Source: Lingula anatina
Lineage: Eukaryota > Brachiopoda > Lingulata > Lingulida > Lingulidae
Assembly: GCF_001039355.2 (NCBI RefSeq)
Contig: NW_019774625.1
Span: 307,750-370,281 of the forward strand
Length of the DNA: 62,532 nucleotides
Direction: 5' to 3'
Numbering within the stretch: the first letter of the stretch is position 1; every line of letters begins with the position of its first letter. Positions 24,723 to 35,813 of the stretch are shown in pieces. The notes below the pieces were generated by a model that saw only the letters and a list, made by a program, of their open reading frames with translations, did no database searches and was not told the DNA's origin. A program made the position numbers and the translations under genes.

Positions 24723-24988
24723 GCTGCACACTTGCTCACACCTCTCGCCTGGCAAGTGATTTGTTGTAGAAATATAATGCTCTAAGCATGGAATTACCAT
24801 ATTTGAGCCCTGGTATTAACCTTACTAATCAACTGCGACATGAATTGGATTTTGCAATGCAGAGGAGAACCAACCCCATAAAAACGAGGACCAACTCCCC
24901 CAACCTGTTTAAGAAGAATCGGACAATACCACATAAAACAGAATTGTTACCAGTGTTGAAGACTTGTCGCGCCGTCTACAGGGAGTAA
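24723..24988 (+). pseudogene. Right-arm Tc1 transposase C-terminal fragment
   Basis: Plus-strand mirror of the left-arm fragment. THTSRLASDLL-type wording is followed by an in-frame stop, then YLSPGINLTNQLRHELDF, where the motif acids Asp and Glu have become Gly and Gln. It ends in CRAVYRE-stop, which resembles a Tc1 C-terminus. The reading is clearly degenerate and inactive. Confidence 0.78.
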
Positions 24989-25923
24989 TTGCAGTACGCG
25001 GTAGACACACAAGCTATTAGGCACGTGACCTTTACCGAGCACACCCTAATGCTAATTGTGTGTGAATTTGATGACATTTGATGGCGCCTTTTTAATTTAA
25101 TGGACATTACTTTACATCTGTAGAAATCACAGTGAAACATTGGATTTGAGGGGGTACATCTTATAAATTTTACTAAATGGTATAAAATGTGTATGTTTTC
25201 ACCACTATTTTGTATTTTTGGAACCATTAATCATGTTAGGCACGGTATCTGGAATAAAAAGTACTATTTCTAACAATTTACAGCTGTGAAGTGATCATTT
25301 GTAAATAAAGGTACATTTGTAAATAAAAGTACACCTTTTTGACCAATGCTGTATGTAATTAAAAATTATTGTAAATTATCCAGGTGAATAGTCTCTAATC
25401 AGGAGTTGTACTCGCCCCCCCCCCCCCCTCCACACACACACACATATTGTCTTAGGACAAAATTGTCTTGTTCTGCTAGACATTGAGATATTGGAGGTAA
25501 AAACTTTTTTCAATATTAAGCTGTTGACTGAAGAAAAGAACACATTATAATACAGGTAACATAACACCGTTGATGAAATTATTTTCACATTGATCCGCAT
25601 TGATCTACTCAGTTGGTTGATGAATTGCCAATCATCCTGCATTGTCACTGACTCCAGTGAAAAAACCATAGGACATTGCACTGCCACAATGCGCTAAAAT
25701 AAACACTGGCTCCGCCATGAAATCAATTGGATTTACAAAATGATGACCAGTGAAAATAACTGTGCTATAAAACTGCCCCCACTTCTACAATCATAACATA
25801 CACATTCAGGATACCCTCTACCAGAGCCGCAGGTTGATTTTTCACTTGATAATCTCAGGCGCTGAAGAAATATACACATAATTAATCTGTGGCCATTGAA
25901 GAGGGTACACAAAGGCTGATTGA

Positions 25924-25936
25924 GTCTCTCTCTCGC

Positions 25937-25971
<35 letters not shown>
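25924..25971 (+). repeat. (TC)n microsatellite
   Basis: Near-uninterrupted CT/TC tract with one interruption near 25935. Confidence 0.95.
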
Positions 25972-25973
<2 letters not shown>

Positions 25974-26206
25974 AATAAAAATAATTAAATTATCACAATG
26001 AATACTGACAGTCCGTTGAAGGATGCATAGTGTCTAGAACCCGTCATACACGGTCGATCCATCGTACAGCAATGTGAACAGCCATAACGTTAATTTGGAA
26101 TGAATTAACTGATATTGTCGATATTTGGTAAAAAATATGTGGGGACTTGTATCAATACGTGGTTTGGTATGTACTTTTAAAACAATTATATAGGTATTTG
26201 GAAGAC

Positions 26207-26287
26207 CGCTCTTACCTCGCTCTAGAATCCCCGCAGAGGTAGATCAATCCTGCTTGATAAGGTTATGGGAACCCAGTCTAAGATGTA
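26207..26287 (-). mobile_element. Fold-back MITE, partial copy b
   Basis: On the minus strand it reads TTAGACTGGGTTCCCAT then TTGATCTACCTC, the same order as the left arm of the element at 62016 (CTTAGACTGGGTTCCCATG). Only one arm is present. Confidence 0.55.
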
Positions 26288-27376
26288 CAAGACAGACAAG
26301 AAAATACTGGAGGTAGGCAATATCAGTGTTAGCTGTCAATTAAGATACATTTATTTACTCTTAAAACAAATCATAAGATAACGCCGCCATCTTCAAAAGT
26401 CATATAAAATCATTCATATATAATGCACAACATAAAGGTATGCCACTACATTATTTATGACATCGCATAGCCTTTCACTAGATGAGTTACCGGTGGGACT
26501 GCTTATAAATCGAGGTAGGTTCTTTTATTCCCTTATGGCCAAAGCAATAGTTGTTCGGTGTTGATGTTTTAATAATTGTTTTGTCTAAGAACATGTTTAA
26601 ATAATTGTTTTGTCTAAGAACTGCAGTGGGGAATGACTAGGACCATAACATTTGGCTGCATAGCCGGCTAACTAATTTCAGCAACCTAGGCTTCGACCAA
26701 GAGCTCAAAAGACCCTTTTGTGAAACAGGTCTCAAGTGGATGTCCCCATATTCAGTCTAAGGCAATACAACCACTTTAATTAATGTCAACTGGCAGTTTC
26801 CTTATTATGTACCAAGTACCTGTAGCACCTGAAATTTATCGTCGTGTCATTTTGGATTAATGTTGAATCAACACTCAATTCATGCATGCGGTTTTTCTTA
26901 AAACCATGTTCAATAGTGTATAGAGCACTCCAGCAGCACAGAGACATCGCCACTGATTGAACGCGCAGGTAGTAAATTCCTGTGCTCTAAAAATCTAAGG
27001 CTCGTGTAAGAAGAGGGCAATTATAATTAAACTATAACTACATGTACCTGTATTCCCCTAATTCGTAATGCAATGCAAGGCAAGAAAACACAAACACCTT
27101 AAAATCTACGACATACACAAATGCATAATCCTATCCGCTACCTACCTCAGCATATCATAATGGGTTCTACTTGTGACACTGATAACTTGAATACATTTAA
27201 ACATTTCTTCTATAGTATTTCAGCTTAGTTGAAAAATGAAGTGTGTGTGTGTGTGTGTGTGATTGCACTGAGTTGACTCAGAAAGAGGTTAAGTTTAGAG
27301 AACCTTCCTTGTTGTATCCATGAAAATTTGCTTTTCAGTTCAGAGCACATTTTTTTTTTTTTTTTTTTTTTTTTTT

Positions 27377-28227
27377 NNNNNNNNNNNNNNNNNNNNNNNN
27401 NNNNNNNNNNNNNNNNNNNNNNNNNNNNNNNNNNNNNNNNNNNNNNNNNNNNNNNNNNNNNNNNNNNNNNNNNNNNNNNNNNNNNNNNNNNNNNNNNNNN
27501 NNNNNNNNNNNNNNNNNNNNNNNNNNNNNNNNNNNNNNNNNNNNNNNNNNNNNNNNNNNNNNNNNNNNNNNNNNNNNNNNNNNNNNNNNNNNNNNNNNNN
27601 NNNNNNNNNNNNNNNNNNNNNNNNNNNNNNNNNNNNNNNNNNNNNNNNNNNNNNNNNNNNNNNNNNNNNNNNNNNNNNNNNNNNNNNNNNNNNNNNNNNN
27701 NNNNNNNNNNNNNNNNNNNNNNNNNNNNNNNNNNNNNNNNNNNNNNNNNNNNNNNNNNNNNNNNNNNNNNNNNNNNNNNNNNNNNNNNNNNNNNNNNNNN
27801 NNNNNNNNNNNNNNNNNNNNNNNNNNNNNNNNNNNNNNNNNNNNNNNNNNNNNNNNNNNNNNNNNNNNNNNNNNNNNNNNNNNNNNNNNNNNNNNNNNNN
27901 NNNNNNNNNNNNNNNNNNNNNNNNNNNNNNNNNNNNNNNNNNNNNNNNNNNNNNNNNNNNNNNNNNNNNNNNNNNNNNNNNNNNNNNNNNNNNNNNNNNN
28001 NNNNNNNNNNNNNNNNNNNNNNNNNNNNNNNNNNNNNNNNNNNNNNNNNNNNNNNNNNNNNNNNNNNNNNNNNNNNNNNNNNNNNNNNNNNNNNNNNNNN
28101 NNNNNNNNNNNNNNNNNNNNNNNNNNNNNNNNNNNNNNNNNNNNNNNNNNNNNNNNNNNNNNNNNNNNNNNNNNNNNNNNNNNNNNNNNNNNNNNNNNNN
28201 NNNNNNNNNNNNNNNNNNNNNNNNNNN
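27377..28227. other. Assembly gap (851 N)
   Basis: 851 unknown bases preceded by T27. Apparent open frames that cross it are artefacts. Confidence 1.
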
Positions 28228-28821
28228 CGTGGATTCGTGGTCTGTGTGAAATAGGGGCATTAGCCACCTAGAAGTGTGCAGAAGTTTAAAATATTAAAGA
28301 CAACCAGTGAGATTTATGTTTGCATTGTTGATTGCAGATGAGTTTTTTTCTTGCAAATGAAACGATGAAATCTGTAAAATAGAAGCTTTTTATGTGAACC
28401 ATAGTATCCATAAATTTAAAAAACAAACTGTCATGAATTTGAGATAAAAGTGCACAATACTCGGAGAGACATTCGGGCTTGCTTTCAATTTTTTTTTATT
28501 TCTTCCGAGGTCTTATGGACTTGCATTTGTGAATAACAACTATCACAATTTGCAGTGCATTTTTTACTCCCAGGAATGAAATGAATGAATGAAACTTTTT
28601 GTTCAGCACAATTCGGTGTTGTTTAATAACAGCCCAGAAAAAATCTTCAGTAAGTTGTGTAATGCTTTAGAACTGAAAATATTGAAAACTCCTGTGCTGA
28701 TTTATTTATTTATTTTATTTATTTTTTTTTTTGTGATTTAAGTAGATATATTATCATTATTGTTGTTGTTGCTGTTGTTGGTGTTGGTGTTGTTGTTGTT
28801 ATAATCATTGTTATTAACATG

Positions 28822-28866
<45 letters not shown>

Positions 28867-29123
28867 GTCAGTTCCTCCGGCTTTCAGTATACAGTTAAAT
28901 TGGACTAGTCGATCTTGGAAAACTACTAAACCAAATCAAAATGCACAAGTCCAAAAATGAAATCACTGGATAATACAAATATCTAAAGTTACAGCTACAA
29001 TTTCTAATAATATAACTGAACAGTGATTTAAAGGATTTCATATTTTACTTCGACTTTGCCTAATCATGGTATTGATCACGACCCAAATTTTGAATTGGGT
29101 TTTATTTCTAGAAAGGACTTCAG

Positions 29124-29206
<83 letters not shown>

Positions 29207-29280
29207 AATAAACGTTATAATTTTTCAGTTCAACTATAAAGTAAAAGAAGAAGACGGTTCGGAGTGATCCAACACTTTGN
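28228..29280. other. Repeat-rich DNA between gap and single N
   Basis: No gene seen. Contains (TTG)n at 28760-28800, (ATT)n at 28821-28865 and a long (AT)n at 29126-29205. It ends with a lone N at 29280, a contig join. Confidence 0.7.
29126..29205 (+). repeat. (AT)n microsatellite
   Basis: About 40 uninterrupted AT units. Self-complementary, so likely cruciform-prone and hard to assemble, consistent with the nearby N. Confidence 0.95.
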
Positions 29281-30988
29281 ATTGTTATTTTTTCATTACA
29301 ATTATTGTCAGCTTCTTTATTTCTCATTATTTCAGAATTCACAGATGAAGAACTTTTCTGCCTGTATGTGCCAATATGTTTTCTGGCATACTTGACCTGT
29401 TCATGGCAGATTGGATGAGAGAAAACAGTTTTCTTACTTTATTTGTACCGCAAGCTTCTCAAAAATGACCAAACCACAATTAAATTAGTGATACTTTTTT
29501 GTTACACATACAAATATAAGCCTGAAAGCGATAGACTATATTAAAAAGGACTTTAGATTTATGCATTTCTGAGTTTTGTTTAACTGAAATTGAACTTTAC
29601 ATTCAGTTTTTATCCTGAGTGTAACTCGCCAATTTAAGATTGTAAGTGTATCTGTGCCCTTTATAGTTTCTCCTTTGATCACGAGTCTCACGACACACTT
29701 TTACTAATGGAAATATGTTTGAGTTATATATGCATCCTGATACAAATAAGGTGTCATTGCCAGAACGTGTTCTGTTCATTCCATGCAGTGAAAAATTTGT
29801 AAACAAAGTTTCCCATGGAAAGCGTACTTGGTTGACCCATGTGCAAATCTCCAAAAAGTATCCAAATTGTATCAAAGATACCAGTGCCACATTCCAAATG
29901 TGTGCGGCTCAGTCCATTTTTGTAGAAGAAAGAATTGAGGGGGACAGCTCAGTAACATATGTACTGAGATTTTTGTATAAATAATTTCAAATACGATTTT
30001 AAATCTTTGCAAAAAATATCAAGATTTACATCGTTTACTTCTCATGCAACTGTAAGTGATCCTTTCCCATTAAAAGTCATGTCAAGTGTCTGCTACAAAC
30101 TGAACTCCCCTACACCAAGTGGAAATGTGTCAAAGATGTGTGCAGTGCTAAATTCTGAAGTCGTTTTGTTTGCTGAAATTTAATAATGGAAATAAACAAG
30201 AGTTTGAGACCTAGTGCGTAATGGTGAACAGACTGGATACTCTGATGCTAAGTCGATTTTTCATTCAAAATTGTGCAGACTGCTGTATGACGACAAATTT
30301 CGTGAAGAACTCTCATCGCCAGCGCAGAACTGCAGGTGCGATAATGCTAAAAACCGTCGTTTTGAATTAAGACATCCGAGAAGGTAAAATTAATTTTAAC
30401 ACATTGGTTTTTGATTATAATTATTGGAAATATAGTTTTGTTACTGAAATAAAAGATAAGTAATTTGATTTTCGATATTTGAAAAAGTCAGCAGACCTTC
30501 ACTTGCTTCTGTATTGGAAAAAATGACGTCAGAATATGGCTGACATCTAGCGGAATAGGGTCAAAAACGCAATTCAACAGCTGGCAAAAAAAGTTGCCAG
30601 AATAAATTCTGATGAAACTTGGTAGGTTTATTTTGCGTATTAAAAGCCATCTTCTATCGACTGGAATAAGGTGCACACTCTCTGTGATAGGTGATATCTC
30701 AAAATGTTACGGTGTTGCTATGGATAATAATCGGCATGTTGGCCGGCTTTGTCGAGTTATATTTCCTTCATTTCACTTTGATTCTGGGTAAATCTCACAC
30801 TTACAGACGCGTGATAAACTCTGCTACCATGTCTTAATTTTTCATAAGCACCTTCAGAGGTAATAAAGTACAATTCTTTAATTTCCGCGCTGGTTGTGAA
30901 ATTTACAAAATTTCAACCGCGACGTCATCTCAGCGCACGCGCTCCGTTCTGAATATCTTCCTACGCGCAGCCAGTTGCCATATGACTG
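29281..30988. mobile_element. Second copy of the 16322 transposon, left-truncated
   Basis: Colinear with 17469-18348 joined directly to 20524-21351, by eye about 97-98% identical. The right terminus CAGCCAGTTGCCATATGACT (from 30968) is the same and is followed by different flanking DNA (CAATGGG here, TAAATAA at the first copy). The TA at 30149-30150 marks the unoccupied site of the Tc1-like insertion. The left end is lost at the N in 29280. It ends 307 bp before the Kelch gene start codon and could therefore contribute to its upstream region. Confidence 0.8.
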
Positions 30989-31269
30989 CAATGGGAGTGC
31001 TAAACGCATTAATTTCGTGCTACTCAATAGCGTGCATACCACCGTTGCTCTCTTTCTTTTAATGGATGTAATAAGTTTTTTATAATTCAGGTTGAACAAA
31101 AACTGTTGCATTAACGTGTTGCCATTGTCCATCACTACACTGCATAAATGTTAAAACTATTATAAAAGCTAAAAAGTAATTTAATTCTCATTGAGGTACA
31201 TAAATTTCTGTTTGATATCATACATAATATGTTAATTCTAAAATAACCTTTTTACTGTAAGAGTGCCAG

Positions 31270-31347
31270 ATGCAGCAAAAAAATAAGCTAACGACATGCC
31301 ACGTTCAGCCAATCTACAGCGACAGAGACTCTGCTCCTTGCCAGTGA
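31270..31347 (+). other. Upstream ORF overlapping the Kelch start codon
   Basis: An ATG at 31270 opens a 25-codon frame ending TGA at 31345-31347, out of frame with the main ATG (31296). It would reduce main-frame initiation if transcribed. However, ATG 31270 directly follows an AG (GTGCCAG|ATG), so it may instead mark an exon start. Confidence 0.35.
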
Positions 31348-34300
31348 GGCCTCACCAACGGAACAGTAGCACAGAGTCTGTGGCCAGCTCAGAGGGGGCA
31401 GCACTGACAGTTCTAGATCTAAGTACTGATCTCACTGATGTTGATGAATTCCTCTTTGTGGAGTCTTCTTACCCATTACAGTTGTTGACAGGACTGAACA
31501 ATCTGAGATTATCAGGAGATTTTTGTGATGTTCATATATGTGTTGATGGAGAGGAATTTGCTAGCCATAAGATTGTTCTGGCTTCTTTTAGTCCATACTT
31601 CAAGGCTATGTTTTCAACTGAAATGGCAGAAAGCAGACAAGAGAAAGTATGTATAAATGGGGTGGACTGTGGCATGATTGAACTTCTGATAAACTATGCC
31701 TACACTGCTGAAATCCTCATCACAAAAGACAATGTGCAGTCTTTGCTGTCAGCAGCCAACTTGTTACAAGTTCTCCCTGTGCGTGATGCTTGCTGCATGT
31801 TCATGGAACAACACATGGATGAATCAAATTGCATAGGCATCAATTGTTTTGCTGAGACACATGCTTGTGAGAGCCTGCAAGAAAAAGCTAAACAGTACAC
31901 ACTGAAACACTTCCCAGAAGTATGTCAACATGAAGAAATACTCAATCTAACTAAAACCAAGCTAACAGAGTTTATATCTGATGACACATTAAATGTAGAC
32001 AATGAAGAAATTGTATTCAATGCTGTGATTAGATGGTTGGAGTATGATATTAATGGACGTCAGTCAGACTTTCCTTCTGTATTGGAACATGTTCGTTTGC
32101 CCTTAGTTAGTCCATATTTTCTTCATGACTGCGTAGAGAAACACCCAGTGGTGCGTGGGTCTGAGAAGTGCCTCAAGTTAGTGGAAGAAGCTAAAACATA
32201 TCAGCTGTTGGAGGACAGAAGACCTGAACTCAGAAGTCCAAGAACAAGACACAGGAAGGCATCTGGTAAGTGCAGTGGCAGTAGTAAAGAGTTGTTTGTA
32301 TATTTACTCAATATGCTTTACACTACATTCTCTTTAAAGTATAACAGAATGTTTGCTCATGCCATTTATTTAAAAGCATATTTGGAGTTCTCATGTTATC
32401 AGTGACAAATATTTAGTAAGGCTGTTGATAATGGTAATCACTCATGACATCATGAACAGTTATAAGACATGATATAAAATGTTCCAGGCTATATTGAGGT
32501 AATCATAGCTGTGGGAGGGGAAGATGACAAGGTTGTCCTGAGAAGTGTGGAAAGTTTTGATCCAGAGACACATGCATGGAAAACATTGGCATGTTTGCCA
32601 TTTGCTGTCAGTAAACATGGCCTGGTGGTTTCAGGTAGGTTTAATTATAAAAAAAAAAAAGCACTGTTGAAATCAACTTTTAATTAAATTATATGCTACG
32701 AAGGGATGACTTAGTAGGTTAAATACACAAAAGTCCTCCACAATCCTAAAAAAGAAAGCATGCACTTACACCCTTTTACTAACTTGTTGATTATTTGGAT
32801 GATTTATTGATTTATTGCAATGATTTTCTAGGGAGCAACCAACTTTATATGGCAGGAGGCGAGTTCCCTGATGGCTCGGCTAGCAGAAGTATGTGGAGAT
32901 ATGATGCCTGCTTTGATAACTGGCTGGAGATGACACCTATGAATATGCCCCGCTCAGAATTAGGTAAGGCACAATATAGAAAACCTTTTTTAATAATCAG
33001 CGAAATCTATTTCAGAGAAAAAAAAGCCAGGATTAACTAAGCTGAAAAAATCTTGTATTAAAGAGACTCACAACCTAAATGTGATTTGGTTGGGTGAAAT
33101 AAACCTAGGGCAATTCAGTATCTTCACTTTTCAAAATTGAATAATCAATGTTGCCAGGTCTTGCCATGTTGGATGGATTCATATATGCTGTGGGTGGCTG
33201 GGAAGGAACAGCACGACTTGATACGGTCGAGAGGTACAATCCTTTCTCCAATAGTTGGTCTTTTGTGGCTCCCATGAAAATCTCAGTCACGAGTCCTGCA
33301 GTTGTGGCACATGACAGCCTACTATTTGTGACTGGTAAGTATGATGGAGGTCTTTTTGACTGTGAAGAGAATTTATTTCACATTTAAGCCTGTCACCATT
33401 GATATCCCTCAGATATTATTATAACTCAGCAGTATTCTTTATAGAGTGAAATTTATGCATGAAATCCTACAACGGAATAAACATTTGAGTCTCATTATAT
33501 TATACATACACTGTGTCTATATTCTGATTATCTGCATGGTGTGTATTTGTGATATAGAAATACGTGTATCAATCTGTTTAATAACAAAGAAAAATATTAC
33601 CAAGAATCTTCAACCAAAATTTTCTAAAATCAGCTTGAAATATGTCTTTTATACCAAAATATGTTAGTTTTGGTAATTTCTGAATTTTTTTGGAATTCAT
33701 AAATCTTTAGTAGCATATTCTTAACTATGTATAAAGTTCACTTTTTCAACATAGACCACAAGAAGAGATGATTTACTTAAAACTTACTGTGCCTAATGTT
33801 TCTAGGTGGAGCAGTATTGGAAGATGGGGATGGTATAGATCTAGTACAGTGCTATAACCCTAGAACTAACCAGTGGACAGAGTTAGCACCAATGTTAATA
33901 GCAAGGTCAGGCTCAGCTGCCTGTGTGCTTGGAGGATCCATGTATGTTATAGGTAAATGTAAATCATTTTGATAATTTCTATTTTTGAAGTACTAGTAAT
34001 TCAAATCTATACACTGCTTCTCGTGTTTAATACTGCTGCTATTTTGAAAATGTAATTTGAGTTTGAGTGGGATAAGTATTCTAACATACATGTAACATTA
34101 ATACACACACATCAGGAAATTTGTAACCCAATCATGAAAAGTAAAAAAAAAAGTTTGATGTATAAAAAGCTGTGTTATCCTGTTTTTTAATATAGGTTTA
34201 ACAGATTTATATACATGCATGCACTGAAATAACTAGTGTTTATAAATAGATTTGCATGTTTCCCTGCAATAAGTTTTTGTTTGTATTGATATTTCTTAGG

Positions 34301-34934
34301 TGGGTGGCATGCATCTACAGAGAATACAAACAAAGTGGAATGTTACAACCCCAGCACCAACCAGTGGACCCTGAGAGCCTCCATGCATGAAAGACGCTAT
34401 CGTCCAGGTGTCGCTGTGGTGGACGGCAAGATTTACGTGTGTGGAGGAGAGGAGGGTTGGGACAGGTGAGAACAAATGTACTGTAAAAGACTAAATATTG
34501 ATCTGAAAGTTCGGTCCATTAAGTAGAATGCTGAAAGACAAGGGGATTTACAGTACAGTAAGAAAAGAAGATTTCTGGATAAGATTTGGTTGCAAAGCAA
34601 AGGCGACTTATACTTTTCCCACATTTGCAAGGCACATGCAAAGACAACCCTACATTAGACAGGTAGATAAAAATACCAATACAATTGACACCCTACTGAT
34701 TCCTACAAATACCAACACTCAGCATGGTTTATGATAATTTTATTGCCTTTTTCGTTAACTTGATTTACTTCATATTTCAGATACCATGATACCATTGAGT
34801 GTTACAACGTGGATAAAGATGAGTGGGAAATTGTTGGAGAGATGCCCACAAGTCGTAGCTGGCTCAGTTGTGTCGCCATGATGATACGGAGAGATCTGAT
34901 GTTCAAGGAAAAAGTGGAATCTTGTGTAATTTGA
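31296..34934 (+). CDS. BTB-BACK-Kelch protein (KLHL family)
   Basis: Likely CUL3 ubiquitin-ligase substrate adaptor (known family role). Exons: 31296-32265, 32488-32634, 32832-32963, 33158-33334, 33806-33952, 34300-34465 and 34781-34934, all GT-AG, total 630 aa, normal for KLHL proteins. BTB at about 68-173 (FCDVHICVDGEEFASHKIVL), BACK about 178-280 (NCIGINCFAETH). Six Kelch blades from 325, each with a GG pair and Y/F...W spacing: AVGGEDD, MAGGEFP, AVGGWEG, VTGGAVL, VIGGWHA and VCGGEEG. The short C-terminus ends KVESCVI. The linker SPRTRHRKASGY resembles that of KLHL24/KLHL35-type proteins, but I cannot assign an orthologue. Retention of intron 1 would give a 369-aa BTB-BACK-only product. 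Confidence 0.93.
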
Positions 34935-35813
34935 GCCAGAAAGTCGTTAAAATGTTGTGCAAGGAAAAGGTGGATTCCAGAGCAAGCTCCTACTTTTCAT
35001 GCAGACATGATTGCTGTGAAGTATGATAGATTCTACTGAACTGTTGCTGTATTAAAAAGCCAAGAATTACCTGAAGAGATTTTCCAAATTTTTGAAAAAG
35101 TTTGTGGACTTGCCTGCAAAGGTTTTATTATTTAATAGAAGTGTAAGTTATTTATCAGTAAATTTTTTATTAGATAGTATTTGGTTACTTAGGGATTTCA
35201 TGAAATGTGCAATAGGAAGGTAATTTGGAAAATCTTGCTAATACTTTGAGATAAATGATTTGGATTTAAAATAAAAAGTTCACAGAAGACAGACACAGGA
35301 GGCCTGTACCTTCCTTTACCTGAAGAGAGGAAAGGCAAAAACATGATCATTAACAACCAGACATGTTATAGACTGAGAAGTTTGTTTCCATTAGTCAGTA
35401 AGAATCTACTGTCATTTGAAATAGTGACGAATAAAGTTTTCATTTAAAATAATGTAAAGAAGTGAACTTCTGATTCCTATAGCTTCTCACTCTTTATTCT
35501 TATCTGATTTGCGTCTCCTTCCTTCTCTGACTATTAATTTTTCAAAGTGAATTCAAATTTTGCAATTATTTTCACCAATTTCAAAACACAGTTTTCTAAA
35601 AACCTCATACTGGCAACAACACCTTCATACTAGTCTTACCACTGCAACTTGTATATGGACCTAAAAATACTCTCATGCACTACGTAGTAGTTCAGTTATA
35701 TTATTCATAACGTTTTGTTAGCTGCTGTATAAATACTAAATCTTTCATTTGTGTATTGATTTTATCTGTAGTATAAATCTGATAGTTTTCAGTGATATCC
35801 AATATAAAATTCC
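34935..35813. other. Convergent 3' UTR region of the Kelch gene and UTP6
   Basis: Tail-to-tail spacer with no coding sequence. Plus-strand AATAAA hexamers are at 35270-35275 and 35430-35435 (Kelch side). A minus-strand AATAAA is at 35498-35493 (UTP6 side, 316 nt after its stop). If the distal signals are used, the two transcripts end within tens of bases of each other. Confidence 0.55.

Larger units (their letters stand above)
23782..25351. mobile_element. Palindromic (fold-back) Tc1/mariner derivative
   Basis: Left end TA|CAACATTGGTCAAAAAGG (23780-23799) and right end CCTTTTTGACCAATGCTG|TA (ending 25353) are inverted copies with TA flanks. The inverted similarity runs far inward: roughly 600 bp from each end can be paired. 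Each arm carries a decayed 3' part of a Tc1-type transposase, the left one on the minus strand and the right one on the plus strand, pointing outward. Arms differ at many sites, so this is an old natural element and not a simple assembly inversion. It is non-autonomous. Confidence 0.85.
25354..27376. other. Repeat-rich DNA left of the assembly gap
   Basis: No gene seen. Contains a C-run with (CA)n (about 25415-25444), a possible small MITE at 25808-25911 (ATACCCTCTAC against GAAGAGGGTAC), (TC)n at 25924-25971, a fold-back half-copy at 26207-26287, a 29-bp-period duplication (AATAATTGTTTTGTCTAAGA at 26571 and 26600), (TG)n at 27241-27260, and T27 at 27350-27376 abutting the gap. Confidence 0.6.

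Noticed and set aside
27320-28267. Open frames of about 300 codons across the gap
   Set aside because: They consist almost wholly of unknown bases in the 851-N gap.
29076-29342. 88-codon minus-strand frame
   Set aside because: Mostly a translated (AT)n tract crossing a single N.
29281-30988. Second transposon copy read as a misplaced haplotype of 17469-21351
   Set aside because: Similarity stops exactly at the inverted terminus with different flanks on each side, which fits transposition better. The adjacent N keeps the alternative possible, so it is listed as a refutation test.
32266-32405. 369-codon single-exon version of the Kelch protein
   Set aside because: The extra codons are intron 1 read-through; a consensus donor (CTG|GTAAGT) at 32265 and the downstream Kelch exons show the true structure.
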